The position numbers and the translations under genes are program-made. A DNA stretch of 64,000 nt. Source: Paludibacteraceae bacterium. Lineage in GTDB: Bacteria > Bacteroidota > Bacteroidia > Bacteroidales > Paludibacteraceae. Numbering within the stretch: position 1 is the first letter of the stretch; each line of letters begins with the position of its first letter. The notes below the pieces were generated by a model. It ran no database searches and was not told the DNA's origin. It worked only from the letters and a program-made list of their open reading frames with translations. The stretch covers positions 59,239-123,238 of the forward strand of contig JAFVTU010000011.1 in the NCBI GenBank assembly GCA_017503075.1. Direction: 5' to 3'. Shown in pieces: positions 17,133 to 24,977 of this stretch.

Positions 17133-19918
17133 TTGCGTTTGCTAGTGATATTGACGAGGTGTGCAATGCTGCAGTAATCTATGCCTGAATGCGTGCTCAA
17201 GCCGATCTCGCAAGTACGTGAGTTGCTCACACCCATTGTTGCTCCTGCTTTCTCCACTTGTGGTTTGAGTTTGCGCAGTGCCCATTCGTTTAATTCAGGA
17301 TCGGTAAAGCCCTTATCTCCTGCAAATGCGCAGCAACCAATCTCCTCTGGTACCAATACATTCTTCGCACATGCTTTAGCCACACGGATGATAGAATCTG
17401 CTACACCCATCTGACGAGTAGAGCAGGTAACGTGTACTGCCACGCAAGTGTCGAGTGGAGTGATTTCTACCTCGCTCATTACAAACTTATCGATAAACTC
17501 CGCGGGTTCGTACAATTTCATATGCTGCATGGTATGGCGCATGCGATGCAGACATGGACTTTGGTCACATAGTACTGGCCATCGGCCATTGTCGCTTGCC
17601 TTCAATAGTGCCAATTCTAGTTCGGCGGCTTTGCGCGCTGCCTCATCGGGCATACCTTTGCTCTCCCATATTGTACCACAACAGAGATTCTCCATATTCT
17701 TGGGGAATATCACCTCATAGCCTGCCTTGTTGAGCAGTTCGGTCATATCATTGATGAGCGGTTTGTTGCCCGAACCCAGGCGTTGGTTCAAGCATGATGG
17801 GAAATACACCACGCGCTTATCCTGCAACCCTTTCAGTCCGTTCACTACTCCATACTCGATGGCTGTCTGTTTCTCTTTCTTGCGCACAGGACGAGGCAGC
17901 GATGGTGTCCATAGTGGAACCAATCCGCCTGAACCGTAGTGCATTGCCTTTCCGAGTAGCCTTGTTGCCTTATCGCCCAACACGCTATGTGCCACGTTCG
18001 CTACTTCCAATATGCCTGTCAGTGCAGTGCCAATATTAGCCAAGTTCTTACCTGCCCAATAACCTATCTGCTTACCAGCGGCACTCATATCGTGTTCACG
18101 CACCAAGTGGATATAGTCGCCCACATTGATTTTGATTGGGCATGAGGTGGAGCATAGTCCGTCACCGGCGCAGAGGTCTCGACCTATGTATCGGAAATCC
18201 TTCTCCAGAGTCTTTAGCAGTTTCTTCGCCTTTTTCGCCTCATTGCCTCCTCGCCTTATCACCTCTCTCAGACGTGCCATCTCGCGTTGTACGATGATAC
18301 GCTGACGGCTAGACAACGCATATCCGCAAGCCACGCAGTTCACTTCGCAGAAGCCGCACTCGATGCAACGGTCAATCATCTCGTGCACCTCTGGCAAAGG
18401 CTTGATATGTTCTATATAAGAATGTTCATCTTCGTTGAAAATCACGCCAGGGTTCATGATATTCTCAGGGTCAAATAGGCGTTTTACCTCGCACATGAGT
18501 TCGTAGGCTTCGTTGCCCCACTCGCGACGAACGAATGGCGCCATGTTGCGACCTGTTCCATGCTCTGCCTTCAGACTGCCGTGGTATTTATCCACCACTA
18601 AGTCCACTACTGCACGCATCATGCCATCATATTGCTTGATAGCCTCTGGCGAGTCAAAGCGTTGGTTGAGGATAAAGTGGTAATTACCCTCTAATGCGTG
18701 ACCATAGATTACGGCTTCGGGATAGTTGTGGTCGATGAATAGTTGTTGCAAGTCTAGGGTAGCCTCTGCTAGATGCTCGATAGGGAAGGCGATGTCCTCA
18801 ATCAGACAGGTGGTGCCAATCTCGCGTGTACCGCCCACAGCGGGGAAGATACCGCTACGCATTGCCCAATACTTGCCGGTCAATGCAGGGTCAGAAGTGA
18901 ACGCAGCAGGCTGACATAATTGGTAGTGGTGCAATATATCTTGCAGTGTTTTGTTTTTTGCTGCTAATTCTTCTTCTGTCATTGCGTCGGTACGAATCAG
19001 TGCTGCACCTGCATCCTCAGGCAATCCTTGAAGTTCGGGAAAGTCTTTTTCCACTGTGCGCATGGCTTTACGATCGAAGAACTCTGCTGCAGATAGCAAC
19101 CCAGTTTGCTTCATTTCGGTGATAGCCTCGCATGCTGCTTTGGTGGTAGGGAAGAGCAGCAGTGCTGATGCACTATAGGGCTGAATTTCGCCTGTGGTCA
19201 TCGTCACTTCTGCGAGGAACGCCAATGTGCCTTCGCTACCTACCATTAGATGGGCGATAATGTCAAATGGGTCGGTCATCTCCACAAATGGTAGGATGGT
19301 CAAACCCGTCACATTTTTGATGGAGTACTTTTTGCGTATAAGGTCACATAGTGCTTTATTCTTTTGTGTTTGAATGCGCAAGTCATCAATCTTACGGATG
19401 AACTTGGCATGCGACATCAAGAATTCCGAACGGCTCTCTTGATCACCGGTATCTAGGAGCGTACCATCGGGTAGAATGATTCGTGCCGATTTTAGTACAC
19501 GATAGCTATTGGCATGCGTGCCGCAGCACATACCAGAAGCATTGTTCATCACGATGCCGCCTACCATAGCCGATTTCAGACTAGCAGGGTCTGGTGTGAA
19601 GTACCTGCCATAGGGTTTGAGTATTTCATTCACGCGTTGTCCCACTATACCAGGTTGCAGGGTGATGCTTTTGCCTTCGTCGTGCACGGTGTACTTCTCC
19701 CATTTCTTGCCGCACACTACTAGCAGACTATCGCTGATGGCTTGTCCGCTCAAACTGGTACCTGCAGCACGGAAAGTAATGTGTTTACCCTCCTTTCGTG
19801 CGCGTGCGATGATGGCTTGCACCTCTTTTTCGGTGGATGGGTGCAGCACTTCTTCTGGAATCATGCGGTAAAATCCCGCATCGGTTCCCCACGCTAATCG
19901 TTCGATGTATTTTTTCAT
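17129..19918 (-). CDS. FAD-binding and Fe-S oxidoreductase (D-lactate/glycolate dehydrogenase type)
   Basis: 929 aa, a fusion of a GlcD/Dld-like flavin domain and a GlcF-like iron-sulfur domain. The FAD_binding_4 region includes FRAAGTSLSGQAI and NNASGMCCGTHANSY; the FAD-linked oxidase C-terminal region has YGHALEGNYHFIL and EHGTGRNMAPF. Two 4Fe-4S ligand sets follow (CIECGFCEVNC and CAGDGLCSTSCP), then CCG-type clusters (FPSCLNQ, LCCGTIWESKG, HVTCSTRQ, GCCAFAGDKG). It probably oxidises D-lactate or a related 2-hydroxyacid and feeds the quinone pool. Residues around 550-565 (REVIRRGGNEAKKAKK) coincide with GCCTC/GCCTT repeat DNA at 18215-18270. Confidence 0.9.
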   Translation of the reverse strand: MKKYIERLAWGTDAGFYRMIPEEVLHPSTEKEVQAIIARARKEGKHITFRAAGTSLSGQAISDSLLVVCGKKWEKYTVHDEGKSITLQPGIVGQRVNEILKPYGRYFTPDPASLKSAMVGGIVMNNASGMCCGTHANSYRVLKSARIILPDGTLLDTGDQESRSEFLMSHAKFIRKIDDLRIQTQKNKALCDLIRKKYSIKNVTGLTILPFVEMTDPFDIIAHLMVGSEGTLAFLAEVTMTTGEIQPYSASALLLFPTTKAACEAITEMKQTGLLSAAEFFDRKAMRTVEKDFPELQGLPEDAGAALIRTDAMTEEELAAKNKTLQDILHHYQLCQPAAFTSDPALTGKYWAMRSGIFPAVGGTREIGTTCLIEDIAFPIEHLAEATLDLQQLFIDHNYPEAVIYGHALEGNYHFILNQRFDSPEAIKQYDGMMRAVVDLVVDKYHGSLKAEHGTGRNMAPFVRREWGNEAYELMCEVKRLFDPENIMNPGVIFNEDEHSYIEHIKPLPEVHEMIDRCIECGFCEVNCVACGYALSSRQRIIVQREMARLREVIRRGGNEAKKAKKLLKTLEKDFRYIGRDLCAGDGLCSTSCPIKINVGDYIHLVREHDMSAAGKQIGYWAGKNLANIGTALTGILEVANVAHSVLGDKATRLLGKAMHYGSGGLVPLWTPSLPRPVRKKEKQTAIEYGVVNGLKGLQDKRVVYFPSCLNQRLGSGNKPLINDMTELLNKAGYEVIFPKNMENLCCGTIWESKGMPDEAARKAAELELALLKASDNGRWPVLCDQSPCLHRMRHTMQHMKLYEPAEFIDKFVMSEVEITPLDTCVAVHVTCSTRQMGVADSIIRVAKACAKNVLVPEEIGCCAFAGDKGFTDPELNEWALRKLKPQVEKAGATMGVSNSRTCEIGLSTHSGIDYCSIAHLVNITSKRK

Positions 19919-19930
19919 ATATTCTATCCT

Positions 19931-19988
19931 TTAACCTTTAACCTATAGCGGCTATGCCGCGTCCTATAGCCCGCAGGGCGTCCAATAT
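19931..19988. repeat. Hairpin repeats (family A) in spacer
   Basis: CTTTAACCTTTAACC leads into two units: CTATAG-CGGC-TAT-GCCG-CGTCC and CTATAG-CCC-GCA-GGG-CGTCC. Each core is a perfect small palindrome. They fill the whole spacer between the oxidoreductase start and the stop of the DUF1343 gene. Confidence 0.85.
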
Positions 19989-19989
19989 C

Positions 19990-21219
19990 CTAATACAAAT
20001 AATACTTGCTACTCTCCTTGCGATATTTTTCTACATCCTTATCCCAATATGCCTTAGCATCCTCCCAGCGGTAGCGTTTGCCAAAGAGTTCTTTGATTTG
20101 ATCTGTGCCGCATACTTTGTTGAACATACCAAAGCGTTTTTGGTCGCAGTGTGTAAACCAATCTTGTTCAGGCCATAGGCGCATCATCTCTTGCACTACA
20201 TAGAATTGTATCTCGCTCAGAGCGGCTTTCTTGTAGTCCACTATATGCACTTGCACGCCCTGAATGTTTTCGCCTTTGAAGACGCTGTAGTAGGGTTTGT
20301 AGTGTAGTGGACGGAATATTACGCCTGGCAGCTCTAGCGCGTTGAGTGCAGTAGCGAGACTGTCGGCATTGACCCATGGCGCACCCATCACCTCAAATGG
20401 CATGGTGTAACCTACACCGATGTTGATATAGTAGAACTCGCCAAATATACCTGTTACAGGGTAGTATATTGCTGTTCTGCCGTGTGGCACATGAGGCGAA
20501 GCCACGATCCATTCTAGTCCGGTCTCGTCCCATGTCATGTCGCGTGTCCAGCCCTGCATCTCCACTACGGTCAGTTTGCAAGGTTTTTCAGCTTTGGCGT
20601 TGAGGTATAGTGCTAGTTCGCCTGGTGTTTGACCGTAAAGGTATGGTATAGCAAATCGGCTCACGAAGGATACAAATCCCTCTTCCACGAGGCAACCTTC
20701 GATTTTCTCTCCGCCTAGTGGGTTAGGTCGGTCGAGTACGACGAGCTCTTTGCCGAATGTCTGACATGCCTCCATCAGGTTGCCCATGGTGGAGATATAG
20801 GTGTAGCTGCGGCAGCCGATATCCTGGATGTCATACACCATCACATCTATCTCATCCATCATCTCTTTGGTCGGCTTACTGGTCTTGCCGTATAGGCTAT
20901 ACATTTTTAGACCTGTTTTTGGGTCTATTTCATTGTCCACATGGTCGCCAGCGTAGATGTTGCCACGCACACCGTGCTCTGGTCCGTAGAGTGCGACGAG
21001 GTTCACATTCTCTGCTTGCCAGAGGATATCGATGGTGGATACTAGGTTGTGATCCACGCCTGTTGGGTTGGTGCATAGTCCTACGCGTTTGCCTTGTAGG
21101 ATATCAAAGTTGCGTTCGCGTAGTACCTCGATACCCGTTTTTACTTGTGCCATGGCTGTCATAGCACTTACTAGCAGCACTGCTGCTATCGTCCATTTTC
21201 TATATGTCATATTTTTCAT
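19990..21219 (-). CDS. DUF1343 protein, NamZ-like exo-beta-N-acetylmuramidase
   Basis: 409 aa with a cleavable signal peptide (LLVSAMTAMA). Family motifs: CTNPTGVDHNLVSTIDIL, YGPEHGVRGN, DIQDIGCRSYTYISTM, LDRPNPLGG, YYPVTGIFGEFYYINIGVGYTMPFE. Characterised DUF1343 (NamZ) proteins remove terminal MurNAc from peptidoglycan fragments in cell-wall recycling, and the M23 peptidase upstream fits such a wall-turnover setting. Function is inferred from the family. Confidence 0.87.
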   Translation of the reverse strand: MKNMTYRKWTIAAVLLVSAMTAMAQVKTGIEVLRERNFDILQGKRVGLCTNPTGVDHNLVSTIDILWQAENVNLVALYGPEHGVRGNIYAGDHVDNEIDPKTGLKMYSLYGKTSKPTKEMMDEIDVMVYDIQDIGCRSYTYISTMGNLMEACQTFGKELVVLDRPNPLGGEKIEGCLVEEGFVSFVSRFAIPYLYGQTPGELALYLNAKAEKPCKLTVVEMQGWTRDMTWDETGLEWIVASPHVPHGRTAIYYPVTGIFGEFYYINIGVGYTMPFEVMGAPWVNADSLATALNALELPGVIFRPLHYKPYYSVFKGENIQGVQVHIVDYKKAALSEIQFYVVQEMMRLWPEQDWFTHCDQKRFGMFNKVCGTDQIKELFGKRYRWEDAKAYWDKDVEKYRKESSKYYLY

Positions 21220-21238
21220 GTTTTATATTCTTGCCTTT

Positions 21239-21299
21239 CGCCTCTAAACTGTAGCGCTTTTTGGCGCGTCCTCTAAACAATAGCGGCTCTGCCGCGCCC
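21239..21299. repeat. Hairpin repeats (family A) in spacer
   Basis: CTCTAAACTGTAG-CGC-TTTTT-GGCG-CGTCC is followed by CTCTAAACAATAG-CGGC-TCT-GCCG-CGCCC. The last unit abuts the stop of the M23 peptidase gene. Confidence 0.85.
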
Positions 21300-22267
21300 T
21301 AATCCAGCATCTGCCCAAAGTTGTTCGACAGTTGCAACATCTGGTCGTACTCCTCGGGTGATAGGTCGTAGAAGTAGTAGTTGCGTGGATCTACGGGTTT
21401 GCCATTCAATCGTACCTCGTAGTGCAAGTGTGGGCCGGTAGATTTGCCTGTATTACCAACGAGTGCTATGATATCGGAGCGGCGCACTTTCTGTCCTTTG
21501 CGCACCAGCACTTTGTACAGGTGTGCATACAGTGTCTTGTAACCATATCCGTGGTCTAGTATGACGGTATTACCGTATCCTTGTCTCCATCCTGCGAACT
21601 CCACTTTGGCGTTACCTGTAGCAAACACATCGGTGCCGATAGGTGCGGAGAAGTCCATGCCTTGGTGGAATTTGCGCACATGATATACGGGGTCGATACG
21701 CATGCCATAGCCGGATGCTACGCGTTTGAGGTCTTTGTTCATCACGGGTTGGATAGCAGGTATATTCTCCATGCGTATTTCTTGGTTTTTGGCCATCTCT
21801 AGCACCTCGTCATAGGATTTGGCTTGTGTGTAGAGTTCTTTCTCCAGCATATCCACCTTTTGTGTCAAGTCGGCAGCCAGTTGGTTGTCGGTCATTGCAG
21901 CAATGCTGTCGTAATAATCGATTTTGTGCTGTGTGCCCTGACGAATGCTGAGTGGGATAGGTTCGGCGCCGAAGAGCACGCGATAGAGATTGTCGTCGCG
22001 TTGTTGTAGGTCGGTCATCACGATTTGCATTTGGTCCACCTGTTGGTTGAGGATCTCCAGTTGCGATTGCATGGACTCCTTCTCACGCAGTAGTTGTTTC
22101 TCGCGTGGAGAGGGGAAGAATGTTAGGAATAGAAACAGAAATAGCACTCCTAAAATGATTCCTGCTAGGATGTAAATACCCGTTTGGCGCAGCCAGTAGC
22201 CCAAACCTTGCTCCACCTGCTCCATAGCAAGTGTTTTTGGATTGATTTTGTATGTTTTTTTTGCCAT
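21299..22267 (-). CDS. M23 family peptidoglycan endopeptidase
   Basis: 322 aa. One transmembrane helix at about 28-50 anchors it in the inner membrane; a coiled coil (about 55-100, EKESMQSQLEILNQQVDQMQ) follows. The LytM/M23 domain occupies about 200-305, with zinc ligands in FHQGMDFSAP and GPHLHYEVR. Length and layout match the Bacteroidota M23 proteins thought to act with cell division or septal hydrolysis. The His/Asp ligands are intact, so it is probably an active D,D-endopeptidase. Confidence 0.93.
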   Translation of the reverse strand: MAKKTYKINPKTLAMEQVEQGLGYWLRQTGIYILAGIILGVLFLFLFLTFFPSPREKQLLREKESMQSQLEILNQQVDQMQIVMTDLQQRDDNLYRVLFGAEPIPLSIRQGTQHKIDYYDSIAAMTDNQLAADLTQKVDMLEKELYTQAKSYDEVLEMAKNQEIRMENIPAIQPVMNKDLKRVASGYGMRIDPVYHVRKFHQGMDFSAPIGTDVFATGNAKVEFAGWRQGYGNTVILDHGYGYKTLYAHLYKVLVRKGQKVRRSDIIALVGNTGKSTGPHLHYEVRLNGKPVDPRNYYFYDLSPEEYDQMLQLSNNFGQMLD

Positions 22268-22303
22268 ATATTCGTTTTTAGTTCGCTTCGCTGTTATGGG
22301 TGT

Positions 22304-24064
22304 CTATTTTTTCTTCCAAAAGAAGAAGTAACTTTTTTGTTTGTCTTTATCTTGTTTTGTTCGCGCGACATATACGGGCTCCATCGTGTAGGGGTTGAGC
22401 CCTGTGTAGAACATCGTTGTAGCCAATGTCATGGGCGTGGGAGTGAAATCCTGCACTTGTTCGGGGCGGTAGTGAAGGCGTTTGCATTGCTCTGCTAATT
22501 GCTGCATATCCTTGTTGGTGCACCCTGGGTGCGAGGAGATGAAGTAAGGTATCAACTGCTGGCGTAGCCCCGCCTCTGTGTTCACAAGCTCAAAGAAGCG
22601 GTGAAACTTCTCATACTCTTGCCACGAGGGCTTGCGCATCAACTTTAGCACCTCACTGCTAGTGTGTTCGGGGGCTACTTTCAGTCGCCCCGACACATGC
22701 TTGGTGATGAGTTCGCGTCCGTATGCCTCGTTCATTAGGTCATAACGTATGCCGCTGCCGACGAATGCCTTTTTGATGTATGGTAGTTGGTTGACCTGCT
22801 TGTAGATGTGTAGGAGTGGTGCAAAATCCTGATTGAGGTTCTTGCATATCGTTGGGTGCAAGCAGCTAGGTCGTGCGCATTTCTCACATAGACTCATGTC
22901 TTTGCCGTGCATGCCGTACATATTTGCCGATGGCCCACCCAGGTCGCTAAGGTATCCTTTCCACTCGGGTAGGTCTTTGAGTAGGTTGATTTGCCTTAGG
23001 ATGCTTTGCTCGGAGCGGGATGTGATGTGTTTGCCTTGGTGTGCGCTGATGGTGCAGAAGCTGCATGCGCCGAAGCATCCGCGGTGCATACACACCGAGA
23101 AGCGAATCATCTCGTAGGCGGGTATGTGTTTGCCTTTGTATTTTGGGTGTGGATGATATTGGAATGGCAGGTCGTATATCGCGTCTAGCTCTTCGGTGGT
23201 CATGGTGGGGTATGGCGGATTGACTACCACATATTGATTGCCCACGGGCTGAATGATAGTGGCGGCATTGATTTTGTTGCTCTCTGTCTCGATGAGTCGG
23301 AAGTTCTCGGCGTGCACCCGCTTACTCTTCACTGCCTCTTCGTGGCTGTGTAGGATGGTGTAGGATGGTGTAGGATGGTGTAGGGTGGTATAGGGTGGTG
23401 TAGGGTGGTTTTTTGTGAGATATGCTATTTGCGGAATATCTCCAGCAAAGCGATCTACAGGCGTAGCCGATCTACCATCTCCAGCGCAGCGATCTATTCG
23501 CTCAGCGACAGCCACGATCTGCTTTTCTCCCATGCCATAGACGAGGATGTCGGCTTTGCTGTCCACTAGGATGCTGGGCTTCAGGCAGTCCGACCAATAG
23601 TCGTAGTGTGTGAGTCGTCGCATGCTGGCTTCTACGCCGCCGATGACGATAGGCACATCGGGGTATAGTTGTCGGAGTATATTGCAATAGGTGATGGTGC
23701 AGTAATCGGGTCGCATGCCTGCTTTGCCGTCGGGTGTGTAGGCGTCGTCCGAGCGCAGACGCTTAGCGGCGGTGTAGTGGTTGACCATGCTATCCATGCT
23801 GCCCGCCGTGACGGCAAAGAAGAGCCGTGGTCGTCCTAGTTTGGTGAAGTCACGATGGTCGCCTCTCCAGTCGGGTTGGGGTACGATAGCGACTTTGTAT
23901 CCGGCATGCTCTAGCACACGACCTATGACCGCAGCACCGAAAGCGGGGTGGTCGATATATGCATCACCTGAGAAGAGGATGACATCCACTTCGTCCCATC
24001 CACGGAGTTGTAGTTCCTTTTTAGTGGTGGGTAGATATGCTTTGAGATCGGTACTTGCTACCAT
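22304..24064 (-). CDS. YgiQ family radical SAM protein
   Basis: 586 aa. An N-terminal cobalamin-binding-like region (DVILFSGDAYIDHPAFGAAVIGR) is followed by the radical SAM core with CMHRGCFGACSFCTISAHQGK (CxxxCxxC), then the YgiQ C-terminal domain with VAPEHTSSEVLKLM and FISSHPGCTN. The substrate is not established. Between about residues 185 and 240 the protein carries two repeat-derived stretches: DRCAGDGRSATPVDRFAGD (family C element at 23438-23506) and NHPTPPYTTLHHPTPSYTIL (six 10-bp units at 23351-23410). Relatives are shorter there as far as I recall. Promoter at 24095. Confidence 0.9.
   Translation of the reverse strand: MVASTDLKAYLPTTKKELQLRGWDEVDVILFSGDAYIDHPAFGAAVIGRVLEHAGYKVAIVPQPDWRGDHRDFTKLGRPRLFFAVTAGSMDSMVNHYTAAKRLRSDDAYTPDGKAGMRPDYCTITYCNILRQLYPDVPIVIGGVEASMRRLTHYDYWSDCLKPSILVDSKADILVYGMGEKQIVAVAERIDRCAGDGRSATPVDRFAGDIPQIAYLTKNHPTPPYTTLHHPTPSYTILHSHEEAVKSKRVHAENFRLIETESNKINAATIIQPVGNQYVVVNPPYPTMTTEELDAIYDLPFQYHPHPKYKGKHIPAYEMIRFSVCMHRGCFGACSFCTISAHQGKHITSRSEQSILRQINLLKDLPEWKGYLSDLGGPSANMYGMHGKDMSLCEKCARPSCLHPTICKNLNQDFAPLLHIYKQVNQLPYIKKAFVGSGIRYDLMNEAYGRELITKHVSGRLKVAPEHTSSEVLKLMRKPSWQEYEKFHRFFELVNTEAGLRQQLIPYFISSHPGCTNKDMQQLAEQCKRLHYRPEQVQDFTPTPMTLATTMFYTGLNPYTMEPVYVARTKQDKDKQKSYFFFWKKK
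23351..23410 (-). repeat. 10-bp tandem repeat, six units, inside ygiQ
   Basis: Plus strand: TAGGATGGTG three times, then TAGGGTGGTA, TAGGGTGGTG and TAGGGTGGTT. Sixty bases keep the frame, but one unit more or less would not. Confidence 0.92.
23438..23506 (-). repeat. TAGATCG/GTAGATGG composite repeat (family C) in ygiQ
   Basis: On the minus strand TAGATCG-CTGCGC, GGAGATGGTAGATCGGCTA and CGCCTGTAGATCGC follow one another. The same words in the same order occur in dnaX at 27286-27352, but on the opposite strand relative to the gene. Confidence 0.75.
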
Positions 24065-24094
24065 GAAAATTATTTACTTTGTAAATATCGGCGA

Positions 24095-24125
24095 CAAAGG
24101 TACAAAAAAATACTCACATACGCAA
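24095..24125 (-). promoter_or_regulatory. Bacteroidota-type promoter for ygiQ
   Basis: Minus-strand TACCTTTG at 24095-24102 with TTG at 24123-24125 (20 bp apart), 31 bp before the ygiQ ATG. Confidence 0.65.
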
Positions 24126-24185
24126 GCGCGCGAGCAATATTTTGTTGAAAAAGATAGACTCAATCTATCATATAATCACACTACC

Positions 24186-24214
24186 GCTCACTAGGAGCTT
24201 GCTCATGAGTGAGC
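24186..24214. repeat. Two-tier inverted repeat in spacer
   Basis: GCTCACT (24186-24192) pairs with AGTGAGC (24208-24214), and inside it GAGC-TT-GCTC forms a second stem. There is no T run, so it is not a simple terminator. The surrounding 289-bp spacer also holds three ACGGGTT copies near 24270 and no gene. Confidence 0.5.
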
Positions 24215-24353
24215 AGAAGTATGTGCTGCGTAGGGTGGCAGTAGCTACGGGGAACTGTCTGTAGGTTACGGGTTCCTGACGGGTTCATAACGGGTTGATA
24301 GTGGCACATCGTAAACCTATCCGTGGGCTAAATGTGGCTGGCTGTATGTATAA

Positions 24354-24923
24354 TTACTCGAATAGATTCAAATAATTGATATGTCCATGCAGTGGGTCGC
24401 GATTATTGTTTTCACCTGTATTGATAACCTGTGTAACAACTGTTTCGTTTGGAAATAGTGCCCGGAAGTATTGCAAATTCTTATAAAAATCTGTATGAAT
24501 ATTAGCAGATAACTTTATCTCGTATGCTGAAAGGTTAATGCCATCTTCCTGAATCAAATCCACTTCGTGCTGACCTTTATCACGATAGAAATAGATATTA
24601 CTATCCTGTCCTTGATTGCATTGCTGTTTCAAAAATTCACATACCACCATATTCTCAAATATCTGTCCTCGCAATGGATGTGTTTCTCCTTGTTGGGCAG
24701 TCTTTATTCCTAATAAGAAACATACAAGCCCTACATCGTAGAAGTATATTTTTGGAGTTTTAATGAGACGTTTATTGATATTTCGATAGAATGGTTGCAA
24801 CCGAAATGCGATATACGATGCTTCCAACACATTCATCCATTCTTGTATTGTGGGTATGGATACTCCAAGTTCATTTGACATACTTTGTGCATTAAACTCC
24901 GTGCCGATGCGCGAAGCACACAA
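24354..24923 (-). pseudogene. DUF4143 ATPase, N-terminally truncated remnant
   Basis: The 189 residues match the C-terminal DUF4143 part of AAA+ ATPases: ELGVSIPTIQEWMNVLEAS, QPFYRNINKRLIKTPKIYFY, DVGLVCFLLG, RGQIFENMVVCEF, and the nuclease-like EVDLIQEDG...AYEIK. The whole AAA module with its Walker motifs (about 200 residues) is missing. In frame, similarity seems to reach back to about 24950 (HFARNNLCASR) where a stop intervenes. A direct repeat TGTATGAAATG (24940-24950 and 24961-24971) marks the break, suggesting deletion by short-homology recombination. Probably non-functional. Confidence 0.75.
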
Positions 24924-24939
24924 ATTATTGCGGGCAAAA

Positions 24940-24971
24940 TGTATGAAATGGGCGGATTAGTGTATGAAATG
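24940..24971. repeat. 11-bp direct repeat at the truncation point
   Basis: TGTATGAAATG occurs at 24940-24950 and again at 24961-24971, exactly where the DUF4143 reading frame loses its N-terminal half and just before the stop of the metallophosphatase gene. Confidence 0.6.
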
Positions 24972-24977
24972 TGGGTT

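Noticed and set aside
23351-23410. CRISPR-like periodic array in ygiQ
   Set aside because: Units are 10 bp with no spacers, and no cas genes are present.
24186-24214. Terminator in the ygiQ upstream spacer
   Set aside because: The stem is good but there is no T run on either strand and no gene ending into it.
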